Shown here in pieces: positions 15,303-23,523 of a stretch of DNA of 35,033 bases. Source of the DNA: Dehalococcoidia bacterium (GTDB lineage Bacteria > Chloroflexota > Dehalococcoidia > GIF9 > AB-539-J10). The DNA is taken from the NCBI GenBank assembly GCA_030626915.1, contig DAOUTC010000001.1, positions 1-35,033 on the forward strand, given 5' to 3'. Every line of letters begins with the position of its first letter. Positions within the stretch are counted from its first letter, which is position 1. A program made the translations under genes and the position numbers. The notes below the pieces were generated by a model that searched no databases, was not told where the DNA came from, and was given only the letters and a program-made list of their open reading frames with translations.

Positions 15303-16127
15303 ATGACATTAAAGACTTATAAGCCGACTTCTCCGGGTAGGAGAGGCAAGGTGGGGGCGAGTTTTGAGGAGCTAAGCAAAGTGGCTCCTGAAAAAAACTT
15401 GCTTACCCCATTGAAAAGGAAGGCAGGGCGTAATAACCGCGGTGTAATAACAGTACGCCATCGAGGTGGAGGAAGTAAGCGCAAACTTCGTATTATCGAT
15501 TTTAGCAGGGATAAGATTGGCATCCCTGGGAAGGTAGCCTCTATTGAATATGATCCTAACCGGTCAGCTCGGATTGCCTTAATTCACTATGTTGATGGGG
15601 AAAAACGTTATATTCTTGCCCCTTTGGGTCTTGAAATAGGTGATGCCATAAAAGCTGGTGACGAGGTTGAGATAAAACCTGGGAATGCCCTGCCACTGGG
15701 TTCAATCCCTGTGGGCACTTTAGTTCACAATATTGAGCTTGAGCCCGGCAAGGGTGGGCAGATTGTTCGTAGTGCTGGCAATGCTGCCCAAGTTATGAGC
15801 AGGGAAAGTAAGTATGTCTTGATCCGCTTACCATCAGGCGAATTACGCAAATTTCACCATAGATGCTGGGCTACCATTGGTCAGATAGGTAATGTTAACC
15901 ACGAAAATATAAAATTTGGCAAAGCTGGGTGCAAAAGATGGTTAGGCATACGTCCTTCCGTTCGAGGGTCTGCCATGACTCCCCGAGATCATCCTCACGG
16001 GGGTGGTGAAGGCAGAGCTCCAATAGGGTTGAAGCATCCTAAAACGCCTTGGGGGAAGCCGGCCTTGGGCTATAAGACACGACGTTGTAAGGTATCAGAT
16101 AAAATGATTGTTAAGCGGAGGAAATAA
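15303..16127 (+). CDS. rplB: 50S ribosomal protein L2
   Basis: L2 is needed for subunit joining and peptidyl transferase activity. The 274-residue protein begins MTLKTYKPTSPGRRG, matching family starts, which is why ATG 15303 is chosen over an in-frame TTG at 15279 that lies inside the preceding small gene. The RHRGGGSKRKLR motif and the conserved C-terminal GGGEGRAPIGLKHPKTPWGKP segment are present. It is probably translationally coupled to the small gene 5 bp upstream. Confidence 0.98.
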   Translation: MTLKTYKPTSPGRRGKVGASFEELSKVAPEKNLLTPLKRKAGRNNRGVITVRHRGGGSKRKLRIIDFSRDKIGIPGKVASIEYDPNRSARIALIHYVDGEKRYILAPLGLEIGDAIKAGDEVEIKPGNALPLGSIPVGTLVHNIELEPGKGGQIVRSAGNAAQVMSRESKYVLIRLPSGELRKFHHRCWATIGQIGNVNHENIKFGKAGCKRWLGIRPSVRGSAMTPRDHPHGGGEGRAPIGLKHPKTPWGKPALGYKTRRCKVSDKMIVKRRK

Positions 16128-16128
16128 A

Positions 16129-16416
16129 ATGTCACGGTCGCGTAAGAAGGGTCCTTATTGTGATGCTAAGTTGCTTAAGAGGATAGAGGCACTCAATAAT
16201 TCAGGGGGGAAGACGGTGATAAAGACTTGGTCTCGTGCCTCTACTATTTTGCCACAAATGATAGGGCATACTATCGCTGTGCACAATGGCAGGAAGCATG
16301 TCCCCATTTTCATCACTGAAAATATGGTGGGGCATAAATTGGCCGAATTTGTGTCTACTCGAACGTTTAGAGGGCATGTTACTAAAGCTAAGATAACTGC
16401 GCAGGCGAGGGGATGA
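16129..16416 (+). CDS. rpsS: 30S ribosomal protein S19
   Basis: S19 in the 30S head contacts S13 and the A-site finger of 23S rRNA. The 95-residue protein starts MSRSRKKGPYCDAKLL and contains VHNGRKHVPIFITENMVGHKLAEF. ATG 16129 is one base after the rplB stop, with GGAGG in the end of rplB; an upstream in-frame start inside rplB is rejected. Confidence 0.98.
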   Translation: MSRSRKKGPYCDAKLLKRIEALNNSGGKTVIKTWSRASTILPQMIGHTIAVHNGRKHVPIFITENMVGHKLAEFVSTRTFRGHVTKAKITAQARG

Positions 16417-16422
16417 GTCACA

Positions 16423-16755
16423 GTGAGAGTGAAAGCTGTAGCTAAGGATGTTGGCATTTCACCTCGGAAAGCCCGTTTGGTGGTAGATATGGTTAGAGGT
16501 AAGAAAGTTGATGAGGCTTTAACCATCTTGAACTTTTTGCCTACTCCGTCAGCTAAGACTGTAGCTAAAGTAATTAAATCAGCAGTTGCCAATGCTGAGA
16601 ACAATCTTCAGATGGCACCTGTTGACCTTAGGGTCGCTGCTATCTTTGTTGACGAGGCGCGCACACTGAAGAGATTTCGCCCTAAGTCTAGAGGTCGAGT
16701 GAGCCCTATCTTGAAGCGCTCCAGCCATATTACAGTTCTCGTTGAGGAGGAATAA
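16423..16755 (+). CDS. rplV: 50S ribosomal protein L22
   Basis: L22 extends a hairpin into the exit tunnel, where macrolide-resistance changes occur in other bacteria. The 110-residue protein has KDVGISPRKARLVVDMVRG and the loop FRPKSRGRVSPILKRSSHITV. It starts at GTG 16423, with GAGGGG about 10 nt upstream and 6 bp after rpsS. Confidence 0.97.
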   Translation: MRVKAVAKDVGISPRKARLVVDMVRGKKVDEALTILNFLPTPSAKTVAKVIKSAVANAENNLQMAPVDLRVAAIFVDEARTLKRFRPKSRGRVSPILKRSSHITVLVEEE

Positions 16756-16757
16756 AT

Positions 16758-17429
16758 TTGGGACACAAAGTTCATCCGTACGGTTTCAGATTGGGTGTTA
16801 CTCGCGATTGGCAAGCTAAGTGGTATGCTGAGAAGAATTATGCACGGTTTTTGCAGGACGATCTGAAGCTACGCCGAGCTGTTGAACAAAAATGCCCTGA
16901 TGGAGATATTGCCCGCCTAGAAATCGAACGACCGGGGGGTGAGTTATGCTTAACTCTGTACTCTGCTCGTCCTGGCGTTTTAATTGGCAAGGGAGGGCAA
17001 AAGGTAGAAGCATTGAGGTCAGAATTGGAAAAGATTAGCGGCGAGAGAGTCAGATTGACTATCAGAGAAGTTGAGCGGCCTGAACTTGAAGCTTGTTTAG
17101 TGGCTCGAAATATAGCTGGGCGAATTGAAAGCAGGATACCTTTCCGTCGTGCCATGAAACAAGCTGCTTTTCGAACCATGCAGGCGGGTGCCAAGGGGGT
17201 AAAGATAAGGTGTGCTGGCAGGCTTGGTGGGCGTGAAATCGCTAGATCTGAGACTTCTCATCAGGGTCAAATGCCTTTGCACAAGTTGTGTGCCGATATC
17301 AGCTATGGCCTTGTTGAGGCTCATACAGTCATGGGGCGTATTGGAGTCAAGGTCTGGATTTATAAAGGTGATATTGTTTCTAAGGTGAGGGAGAAAAGTG
17401 TTACAACCGAAGCGAGTGAAGTATCGTAA
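16758..17429 (+). CDS. rpsC: 30S ribosomal protein S3
   Basis: S3 lines the mRNA entry tunnel. The 223-residue protein starts MGHKVHPYGFRLGVTRDW and has a KH domain with VLIGKGGQKVEALRSEL (about 74-88), then the C-terminal GVKIRCAGRLGGREIARSE. Its start codon is TTG with a perfect GAGGAGG upstream. The last 32 bp overlap rplP in another frame. Confidence 0.97.
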   Translation: MGHKVHPYGFRLGVTRDWQAKWYAEKNYARFLQDDLKLRRAVEQKCPDGDIARLEIERPGGELCLTLYSARPGVLIGKGGQKVEALRSELEKISGERVRLTIREVERPELEACLVARNIAGRIESRIPFRRAMKQAAFRTMQAGAKGVKIRCAGRLGGREIARSETSHQGQMPLHKLCADISYGLVEAHTVMGRIGVKVWIYKGDIVSKVREKSVTTEASEVS

Positions 17430-17814
17430 AGTTCACAGAGGACGATTGAAGGGTGCAGCTCACAGCGGGAACACTGTGGCCATTGGTGATTTTGGCTTAA
17501 GGGCTGAGGAATCTGCTTGGGTAACAGCAAGGCAAATTGAAGCAACACGACGTGTCTTGATACGATATTTGCGGCAGAGAGGTCAACTGTGGATACGCAT
17601 TTTTCCAGATAAAGTTGTAACCAAAAAGCCAGCAGAAACGAGGATGGGTAGTGGCAAAGGCGCCCCTGATCATTGGGTGGCTGTGGTTAAGCGGGGCAGG
17701 ATCATGTTTGAGTTAGGTGGTATAACTGAGAATATGGCTCGGGAGGCGGTGCGTCTCGCTTGTTATAAACTTCCCATTGCTGCTAGCTTTATAGTAAGAG
17801 AGGACAAGGGTTGA
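17398..17814 (+). CDS. rplP: 50S ribosomal protein L16
   Basis: L16 organises the A-site tRNA pocket of the 50S subunit. The 138-residue protein starts MLQPKRVKYRKVHRGR and contains PAETRMGSGKGAPDHWVAVVKRG. Its start GTG 17398 lies 32 bp inside the end of rpsC, with GGTGAGGGAG upstream; this is one of the longest overlaps in the operon. Confidence 0.97.
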   Translation: MLQPKRVKYRKVHRGRLKGAAHSGNTVAIGDFGLRAEESAWVTARQIEATRRVLIRYLRQRGQLWIRIFPDKVVTKKPAETRMGSGKGAPDHWVAVVKRGRIMFELGGITENMAREAVRLACYKLPIAASFIVREDKG

Positions 17815-18008
17815 AAACTGATCAAATTCGTGCTCTCAGCGATGAGGAGCTACTAAAAAAGCTAGAAGAAGCTCATGAGGAGCTTTTTAATCTCCGTTTT
17901 CGCCTGGCAACACGGCAACTGGCCAATCACCGTGAGGTTCCTAGGGTCAGGAGAAAGATTGCCAGAATGAAGACTATTGTAAGAGAAAGGGAGCTTGGCA
18001 TAAGATGA
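17811..18008 (+). CDS. rpmC: 50S ribosomal protein L29
   Basis: L29 is a small helical protein near the tunnel exit. The 65 residues include LRFRLATRQLANHREVPRVRRKIARMKTIVRER in two helices. It starts at TTG 17811, sharing TTGA with the rplP stop, which implies coupled translation. GGACAAGG lies just upstream. The end overlaps rpsQ by 4 bp (ATGA). Confidence 0.95.
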   Translation: MKTDQIRALSDEELLKKLEEAHEELFNLRFRLATRQLANHREVPRVRRKIARMKTIVRERELGIR

Positions 18009-18319
18009 GTTATATAGGGGGGAGAAAAGTTAGAACTGGGCGGGTAGTGAGTGATAAGATGGACAAAACCGTGGTGGTAGCAGTAGAAACTTTAAGGCGT
18101 CATCCGCTTTACAAGAAAGCTATCAGGCGCACCAAAAAATATAAAGTTCATGATAAAGGCAATGTCTGCAAAGTTGGAGATAAGATAAAGATTGTGGAGA
18201 CACGCCCTTTATCTAAGGAGAAGAGGTGGCGAGTAATAGAGATAATATCCAGGAAGGAATCAGCTGAGGCAGAGCCAGTAGAAACGGGGGAAAATGATTC
18301 AGACTTATACCACACTTAA
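18005..18319 (+). CDS. rpsQ: 30S ribosomal protein S17
   Basis: S17 is an OB-fold 16S rRNA-binding protein. The core has the conserved GRVVSDKMDKTVVVAVE and VGDKIKIVETRPLSKEKRWRV. At 104 residues it is about 20 longer than E. coli S17 because of an acidic C-terminal tail (about 86-104) that is encoded where rplN starts, giving a 26-bp overlap. The tail may exist mainly because of that overlap. Confidence 0.96.
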   Translation: MSYIGGRKVRTGRVVSDKMDKTVVVAVETLRRHPLYKKAIRRTKKYKVHDKGNVCKVGDKIKIVETRPLSKEKRWRVIEIISRKESAEAEPVETGENDSDLYHT

Positions 18320-18662
18320 GGTAGCTGATAATACCGGAGCCAAGGTAATTATGTGCATTAATGTGCCTGGTGGGACCAGAAGAAGGTATGCATATGTTGG
18401 TGACGTCATTGTGGTTACGGTGAAACGAGCTGTGCCACATGGTATGATAAAGAAAGGTGAAGTGGTGCGAGCTGTAGTTGTACGTGTAGCCAAGCCTTAT
18501 CGCCGCTCTGATGGTTCCTATATCAGATTTGATGAAAATGCTGCGGTCATTTTGGGTGACAAAAATAATCCTAGAGGGAGCCGCATTTTGGGTCCTGTTG
18601 CCCGGGAGCTCAGGGATAAGAATTTTACTAAGATAATATCCTTAGCCCCGGAGGTTATTTGA
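18294..18662 (+). CDS. rplN: 50S ribosomal protein L14
   Basis: L14 lies at the subunit interface, where the silencing factor RsfS binds in other bacteria. The 122-residue protein starts MIQTYTTLKVADNTGAK and ends GPVARELRDKNFTKIISLAPEVI, a full-length family pattern. Its ATG is 26 bp inside rpsQ. Confidence 0.98.
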   Translation: MIQTYTTLKVADNTGAKVIMCINVPGGTRRRYAYVGDVIVVTVKRAVPHGMIKKGEVVRAVVVRVAKPYRRSDGSYIRFDENAAVILGDKNNPRGSRILGPVARELRDKNFTKIISLAPEVI

Positions 18663-18664
18663 TA

Positions 18665-18976
18665 ATGAAAATCAGGAAAAACGATACTGTTATTATTATC
18701 ACTGGCAAAGATAAGGGAAAGAAGGGGAAAGTGCGCCGTGCTTTTCCAAAAGAAGACAGAGTGGTGGTGGAAGGGCTTAATATGCTCAAACGCCATTCTC
18801 GGACTCGCGGTGGAGCTAGACAAGGTGGCATAATTGAGCTTGAAGCCCCATTTGATGTATCTAATGTGATGCTAGTGTGCAATAAGTGTGGTAAGCCTAC
18901 ACGAGTCGGGCTTCATTTTCTTGATGGTGGTCGGAAAGTGCGGATTTGTCACTCCTGTGGTGAGGTAATTGACTAG
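18665..18976 (+). CDS. rplX: 50S ribosomal protein L24
   Basis: L24 starts 50S assembly. The 103-residue protein has the KOW-type motif ITGKDKGKKGKVRRAFP near the N-terminus and four cysteines in CxxC pairs at the C-terminus (72, 75, 95, 98), a zinc-ribbon version. ATG 18665 is preferred; GGAGG lies 10 nt upstream. A TTG at 18659 overlapping the rplN stop would add two residues and cannot be excluded. Confidence 0.96.
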   Translation: MKIRKNDTVIIITGKDKGKKGKVRRAFPKEDRVVVEGLNMLKRHSRTRGGARQGGIIELEAPFDVSNVMLVCNKCGKPTRVGLHFLDGGRKVRICHSCGEVID

Positions 18977-18987
18977 GTAAGCTAAGT

Positions 18988-19533
18988 ATGACATCTAGGT
19001 TAAAAGAGAGGTATTTAACAGAAGTAGTTCCTCAGCTCAAAGCTAGGCTTGGCTATAATAATGTAATGCAACTGCCCAAGCTGGAAAAGATTGTGATTAG
19101 CATTGGCTTAGGCGAAGCAGTGCAAAATCCTAAAGCTCTGGAAGCAGCAGAGGGAGACTTAACTATAATCTCTGGGCAACATCCGGTGATCACGCGGGCT
19201 AAAAAGTCCGTTGCCTCCTTTAAGGTAAGAACTGGCATGTCAATTGGGATGATGGTGACACTACGAGGTAAACGGATGTACGATTTTTTTGATAAGTTAG
19301 TTAATGTTGTCTTGCCACGCTTCCGTGACTTCCGAGGGTTAACTATGGATTCTTTTGATGGTCGAGGTAATTATAGTTTAGGCATAAGGGAGCAAATAGT
19401 TTTCCCCGAGATTGACTATGCTAAGGTAGATAAAGTTCGTGGCCTCCAAGTGACTATAGTCACTACAGCCAAGAATGATGATGAGGCTAGAAGCTTACTG
19501 GGACTCGTGGGTATGCCTTTTAGGAAAGATTGA
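18988..19533 (+). CDS. rplE: 50S ribosomal protein L5
   Basis: L5 is the central-protuberance protein that binds 5S rRNA and contacts P-site tRNA. The 181-residue protein has the hallmark sequences KLEKIVISIGLGEAVQNPK, GQHPVITRAKKSVASFKVR and GRGNYSLGIREQIVFPEIDY. It follows rplX by 11 bp in canonical spc-operon order. Confidence 0.98.
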   Translation: MTSRLKERYLTEVVPQLKARLGYNNVMQLPKLEKIVISIGLGEAVQNPKALEAAEGDLTIISGQHPVITRAKKSVASFKVRTGMSIGMMVTLRGKRMYDFFDKLVNVVLPRFRDFRGLTMDSFDGRGNYSLGIREQIVFPEIDYAKVDKVRGLQVTIVTTAKNDDEARSLLGLVGMPFRKD

Positions 19534-19534
19534 G

Positions 19535-19720
19535 ATGGCAAAAGCGTCTAAAATTGCGAAGTGGAAGCGACCACCGAAATATAAAGTACAACAACGCAAT
19601 CGTTGTCAATTGTGTGGCAGGCCACGTGCTTATATACGTAAGTTTGGTTTATGTCGCATTTGCTTTCGAAAACTCGCCGTAACCGGTGAAATCCCCGGAG
19701 TAAGAAAGTCAAGCTGGTGA
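19535..19720 (+). CDS. rpsN: 30S ribosomal protein S14, zinc-binding type Z
   Basis: S14 belongs to the 30S head. At 61 residues this is the short zinc-binding form, with C24, C27, C40 and C43 in RCQLCGRPRAYIRKFGLCRIC. The start MAKASKIAKWKRPPK at ATG 19535 is one base after the rplE stop, with AGGAAAG upstream. Using the zinc form suggests no pressure for a zinc-independent copy, unless one exists elsewhere. Confidence 0.98.
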   Translation: MAKASKIAKWKRPPKYKVQQRNRCQLCGRPRAYIRKFGLCRICFRKLAVTGEIPGVRKSSW

Positions 19721-19732
19721 GGAGTTTCAATA

Positions 19733-20125
19733 ATGGTTACTGATCCAATTGCTGATATGTTGACTCGGATTCGCAATGCTATTATGGCGTGCCATGGTGA
19801 TGTGCTAGTGCCGGCGTCTCGAGTAAAACTCTCTATTGCTAAAATCCTTGAAGAAGAGGGCTTTATTAATGGCTATGAGGTTCTTAAGGATAAACCACAA
19901 TCAATGATAAAAATCCAGCTTAAGTATGCAAATGGTCAGCCAGCTATATTAGGTTTAGAGCGGGTGAGCAAACCTGGCTTGAGAGTTTATGTTGGCAGGC
20001 GTGAAATTCCACATGCCTATGGAGGCTTGAGCATTGCTATTTTGTCAACGCCTAGAGGCATTATGACTGGTCAGAAGGCGTGGCGACGTCGCCTTGGCGG
20101 CGAAGTCCTATGCTACGTATGGTAG
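19733..20125 (+). CDS. rpsH: 30S ribosomal protein S8
   Basis: S8 organises the central domain of 16S rRNA and is the classical repressor of the spc operon in E. coli. The 130-residue protein starts MVTDPIADMLTRIRNAI and ends with STPRGIMTGQKAWRRRLGGE, a family hallmark. GGAG lies ahead of the ATG. No S8-binding RNA mimic was identified near rplE. Confidence 0.98.
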   Translation: MVTDPIADMLTRIRNAIMACHGDVLVPASRVKLSIAKILEEEGFINGYEVLKDKPQSMIKIQLKYANGQPAILGLERVSKPGLRVYVGRREIPHAYGGLSIAILSTPRGIMTGQKAWRRRLGGEVLCYVW

Positions 20126-20144
20126 ATTAACTTAGGAGAAATGG

Positions 20145-20693
20145 ATGTCTCGAATTGGTTTACTTCCCATTCCTATACCTCAAGGTGTTGAGGTAAAGAT
20201 TGAGGAGAACAAAGTAACAGTAAAAGGAGAGAAGGGTGAACTTTATCGCTGTTTTTCCCCAGATATTTCTATTGCTTTGAAAGATGGAAAGTTGATTGTG
20301 TCACGATCTAGCAATAGTAGAACTCCTCGCGCTCTGCATGGGCTTACTCGCAACCTCTTGGCTAATATGGTTGAAGGAGTGAGTAAGGGTTTTGAGCGAG
20401 TTTTAGAAATAAGTGGTGTAGGCTACAGAGCACAAAAGGTTAGCGATAAGTTGGTGCTTCAGGTTGGATATAGTCATCCTGTAGAGTTTCCTCTTCCCCC
20501 TGGTATCAATGCCACTATTGAGGGGACAAATCGTATTCGTATTAGTGGCATTGATAAAGAGACTGTTGGGGAAGTATCAGCTAGAATTCGGGCCATACGC
20601 CTTGCTGATCATTACAAGGGGAAGGGAATTAAATTCGCTGAGGAGAAGCTACGTCTTAAACCTGGTAAGGCGGGCAAAGTATCTAAAGGATGA
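20145..20693 (+). CDS. rplF: 50S ribosomal protein L6
   Basis: L6 lies at the base of the L7/L12 stalk near the factor-binding site. The 182-residue protein starts MSRIGLLPIPIPQGVEVKI and ends DHYKGKGIKFAEEKLRLKPGKAGK, both typical. AGGAG lies 6 nt before ATG 20145; another ATG at 20141 is out of frame. Confidence 0.98.
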   Translation: MSRIGLLPIPIPQGVEVKIEENKVTVKGEKGELYRCFSPDISIALKDGKLIVSRSSNSRTPRALHGLTRNLLANMVEGVSKGFERVLEISGVGYRAQKVSDKLVLQVGYSHPVEFPLPPGINATIEGTNRIRISGIDKETVGEVSARIRAIRLADHYKGKGIKFAEEKLRLKPGKAGKVSKG

Positions 20694-20699
20694 TATAAT

Positions 20700-21065
20700 A
20701 TGGCTAAGGCAAATCCAAGGCTGATTCGAAAAGTACGGCATAGGCGGGTGAGAAATAAGATAGTGGGCACAGCCTTGCGGCCCCGATTATGTGTCTTTCG
20801 GAGCTTGAATCATTTCTATGCCCAAATTATAGATGATTCTACAAGTCAAACCTTAGTTTCGGCGAGCACTCTTGATACTGAGATAAGGGATAAGACCAAG
20901 CAAATGGTGAAGGCTAAGGAAGCCGGGCTTGTGGGTTCATTACTTGCTCGAAGAGCGTTGGATAGAGATATTAACAGCGTGTTTTTTGATCGTGGTGGTT
21001 ATAAATATCATGGCAGAGTCAAGGCTTTTGCTGAAGCTGTCAGGCAAGCAGGATTTTTGTTTTGA
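20700..21065 (+). CDS. rplR: 50S ribosomal protein L18
   Basis: L18 binds 5S rRNA with L5. The 121-residue protein contains the conserved RPRLCVFRSLNHFYAQIIDD and ends FDRGGYKYHGRVKAFAEAVRQAGFLF. It follows rplF by 6 bp. A 56-bp gap with no gene separates it from rpsE, long for this operon. Confidence 0.98.
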   Translation: MAKANPRLIRKVRHRRVRNKIVGTALRPRLCVFRSLNHFYAQIIDDSTSQTLVSASTLDTEIRDKTKQMVKAKEAGLVGSLLARRALDRDINSVFFDRGGYKYHGRVKAFAEAVRQAGFLF

Positions 21066-21121
21066 GGTGATGCACTCTGCGATGTCATTGCACTTGAGGT
21101 AAAGGGCACGAGGTCTATTTT

Positions 21122-21670
21122 ATGAGAGCAATTAATAAAGTAGTGGGTAAAAGAGTCAAAATTGATGCTTCAGAGCTGGATCTGGAGGAAAGGTTAATAA
21201 CCCTTGATCGTGTAAACAAGGTAGTTAAGGGGGGTAGGCGACTTCGCTTCCGAGCTTTAGTGGCAGTCGGAGATGGTAAAGGACATGTAGGAATTGGTTT
21301 AGCTAAAGCTACTGGTGTTCCTGAGGCAATTCGTAAGGCTAACGCTGCAGGGCGGAAAGACCTAATTGAAGTACCCGTTGTGAACACTACTATTCCTCAT
21401 GAAATTTTAGCTAGATTTGGAGCATCCAAGGTTTTACTCAAGCCAGCAGTACCCGGCACCGGTATAGTTGCTAGCAATACTATTCGAGCAGTGCTTGAAT
21501 TGGCAGGTATAAAAGATATCCTTAGTAAATCTCTGGGTAATTCCAATCAGGTTAATGTAGTTAAGGCAACCATGCTTGCCTTAACTAACTTGAGGAAATC
21601 CAGGGAAGTTGTGACCGAAGGTGAAACTGGCTTTGAAGCTCAAGAGGAGAACGTAAATGAGACAAGATGA
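21122..21670 (+). CDS. rpsE: 30S ribosomal protein S5
   Basis: S5 helps decoding accuracy and mRNA unwinding. The 182-residue protein has the RNA-binding segment LDRVNKVVKGGRRLRFRALV and the second domain IPHEILARFGASKVLLKPAVPGTG. CGAGG is ahead of the ATG. The last 14 bp overlap rplO, leaving no room for rpmD (L30), which normally lies between them. Confidence 0.98.
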   Translation: MRAINKVVGKRVKIDASELDLEERLITLDRVNKVVKGGRRLRFRALVAVGDGKGHVGIGLAKATGVPEAIRKANAAGRKDLIEVPVVNTTIPHEILARFGASKVLLKPAVPGTGIVASNTIRAVLELAGIKDILSKSLGNSNQVNVVKATMLALTNLRKSREVVTEGETGFEAQEENVNETR

Positions 21671-22100
21671 AGTAAGGTCTCCTTTGGGTGCCAAACATAA
21701 GGCAAAGCGAGTGGGTAGAGGGGATGGCAGTGGGCATGGTACTTATTCGGGACGAGGCTGCAAGGGGCAAAAGGCTCGTTCTGGGGGTGGTGTGCGTCTT
21801 GGATTCGAAGGTGGTCAGTTGCCTCTTATAAAGCGACTGCCAAGAAAGAGGGGGTTCACTAACATCTTTAAAACTGAATATAATATTGTTAACGTGGCTA
21901 GGCTTGATGTTTTCCCCTCGGGGAGCGAAGTAAATCTAGAAGAACTGCTCAAAGCAGGGCTGATCAAGTCTCTTGCATGTCCCACTAAAATTCTTGGTGA
22001 TGGTGATATTCATCACTCTTTGTCAGTCAAGGCTAATAAATTCTCTACTGCTGCAGAGAGGAAGATTGTCGCTGCTGGAGGAAAGGTAGAGAGGGCTTAA
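21657..22100 (+). CDS. rplO: 50S ribosomal protein L15
   Basis: L15 is a late-assembly protein of the 50S core. The 147-residue protein has the glycine- and basic-rich N-terminal extension GRGDGSGHGTYSGRGCKGQKARSGG and the LPLIKRLPRKRGFTN motif. The start ATG 21657 lies inside the end of rpsE with GAGGAG upstream, and its stop is directly followed by secY. Confidence 0.97.
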   Translation: MRQDEVRSPLGAKHKAKRVGRGDGSGHGTYSGRGCKGQKARSGGGVRLGFEGGQLPLIKRLPRKRGFTNIFKTEYNIVNVARLDVFPSGSEVNLEELLKAGLIKSLACPTKILGDGDIHHSLSVKANKFSTAAERKIVAAGGKVERA

Positions 22101-23417
22101 ATGCAGCGTAAAGAAACTCAGCCACGCCTCATCCGGGCAATGATAGATATATTTAGCTTGCCGGATTTAAGGCAAAAACTCCTTTTTACCTTGGGTATCT
22201 TGGTGGTTTTCCGTTTTATGGCTCATGTGCCTTTGCCCGGGGTGGACCTCGACGCTTTGCAACGACTCTTTGAGCAGAACCAAATTTTAGGCATGCTCGA
22301 TCTCTTCAGCGGTGGTGCTATGAGGAGGTTTAGCGTGGCTGCCTTAGGTGTTTATCCTTATATCACTGCGTCAATAATAATGCAATTGCTGGTTCCAGTT
22401 ATTCCTAGCCTTCAGAGCATGGCCCGGGAAGGAGAAGCTGGTCAACGCAAGATCAATCGCATCACCAATTTGCTGACGGTGCCTTTGGCAGCTTTGTCAG
22501 GCTATGGTCAACTCGCCTTGTTGCATAGTCAAAATGTCGTTGGATACCTTGAGCCACTAACCATCGCTGTTGTAGTGACATCGTTGACTGCTGGCACAGT
22601 ATTTCTCGTCTGGCTGGGCGAACTAATCACCGAGCGAGGCATCGGCAATGGAATATCAATCATCATTTTTGCTGGTATTGTAGCTAGCTTGCCGGAAATG
22701 ATTGGACGTGGCTTTTTGGCTAAGGAAGACCCTTTAGGCTTGATTACCTTCATTATACTTAGTTTGGTTACTTTGGTATTCATAGTTGTATTTATTGAAG
22801 CTCACCGCCGCATCCCCGTGCAGTATGCCCGTAGCACTATCCGTGGTGGCCGTATGTATCGACAATCAGGCTCAACTTACATTCCATTACGAGTGAACAC
22901 AGCCGGGATGATCCCCCTTATCTTTGCCATAGCTCTAATGACCTTTCCAGGGACGATAGCTAGCTACTTTGCTAGTCCAGCGGGTCAGGCCCCTAATTTA
23001 GCTAGTAAAATTATGCAAATCTTTAACCCCCAGGCGACCCTTCCTTTAGGTTTGCTTTATCGGGGCTTGTACTTTGCCTTGGTAATCGGGTTTGCTTTCT
23101 TTTATACTATGATCATATTTGAACAAATGAATTTGCCCAAAACTTTGCAGCAGCAAGGTGGCTTTATCCCCGGGGTTCGCCCCGGGAAGGCTACAGCTGA
23201 TTATTTGAATCGAGTCATAAGACATCTTACCTTTGGTGGTGCCCTGTTTTTAGCTATAGTAGCAATTATGCCTTTCATTGCTAGGGATATTACAGGTGTT
23301 ACTGTGTTGACGATTCAAAGCACTGCCTTGCTTATAGCTGTTGGTGTTGCTTTAGATACTATGAAGCAACTGGAAGCTCAGCTAACAATGCGCCGCTATG
23401 AGGGTTTCCTAAAATAA
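22101..23417 (+). CDS. secY: Protein translocase subunit SecY
   Basis: SecY is the membrane channel for secreted and membrane proteins. The 438-residue sequence shows about ten hydrophobic segments. Family hallmarks are the plug region GALQRLF-like LDALQRLFEQNQILGMLDLFSGGA, the TM2 sequence GVYPYITASIIMQLL, ITERGIGNGISIIIFAGI and the cytosolic loop RRIPVQYARS. It begins right after the rplO stop. An AT-rich palindromic spacer separates it from adk. Confidence 0.98.
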   Translation: MQRKETQPRLIRAMIDIFSLPDLRQKLLFTLGILVVFRFMAHVPLPGVDLDALQRLFEQNQILGMLDLFSGGAMRRFSVAALGVYPYITASIIMQLLVPVIPSLQSMAREGEAGQRKINRITNLLTVPLAALSGYGQLALLHSQNVVGYLEPLTIAVVVTSLTAGTVFLVWLGELITERGIGNGISIIIFAGIVASLPEMIGRGFLAKEDPLGLITFIILSLVTLVFIVVFIEAHRRIPVQYARSTIRGGRMYRQSGSTYIPLRVNTAGMIPLIFAIALMTFPGTIASYFASPAGQAPNLASKIMQIFNPQATLPLGLLYRGLYFALVIGFAFFYTMIIFEQMNLPKTLQQQGGFIPGVRPGKATADYLNRVIRHLTFGGALFLAIVAIMPFIARDITGVTVLTIQSTALLIAVGVALDTMKQLEAQLTMRRYEGFLK

Positions 23418-23523
23418 AGTCAAAGATAAAAATGCAAAAATAAAAATGACAAATGCAAAAGTTAAAAATTTAATTTTTAATCTGTAAATTTGACTTTTGA
23501 TGTTTAAATTTTGATTTTTTTCG
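23418..23523. repeat. AT-rich imperfect palindromic spacer between secY and adk
   Basis: This 106-bp gap is more than 80% A/T. Its centre is a perfect 9-bp palindrome, TTAAAAATT (23462-23470) with AATTTTTAA (23472-23480). Flanking arms (about 23419-23461 and 23481-23521) are loosely complementary and repeat motifs like AAATGCAAAA, TTTGAC and TTTTGAT. It resembles a non-coding palindromic element or decayed MITE; whether it is repeated in the genome cannot be seen. It runs up to the adk start codon and leaves no ribosome site. Confidence 0.55.

Noticed and set aside
21066..21121. Remnant of rpmD or another small gene between rplR and rpsE
   Set aside because: The 56-bp gap is too short for L30 and no frame in it resembles a ribosomal protein; only short imperfect repeats around TGCA are seen.
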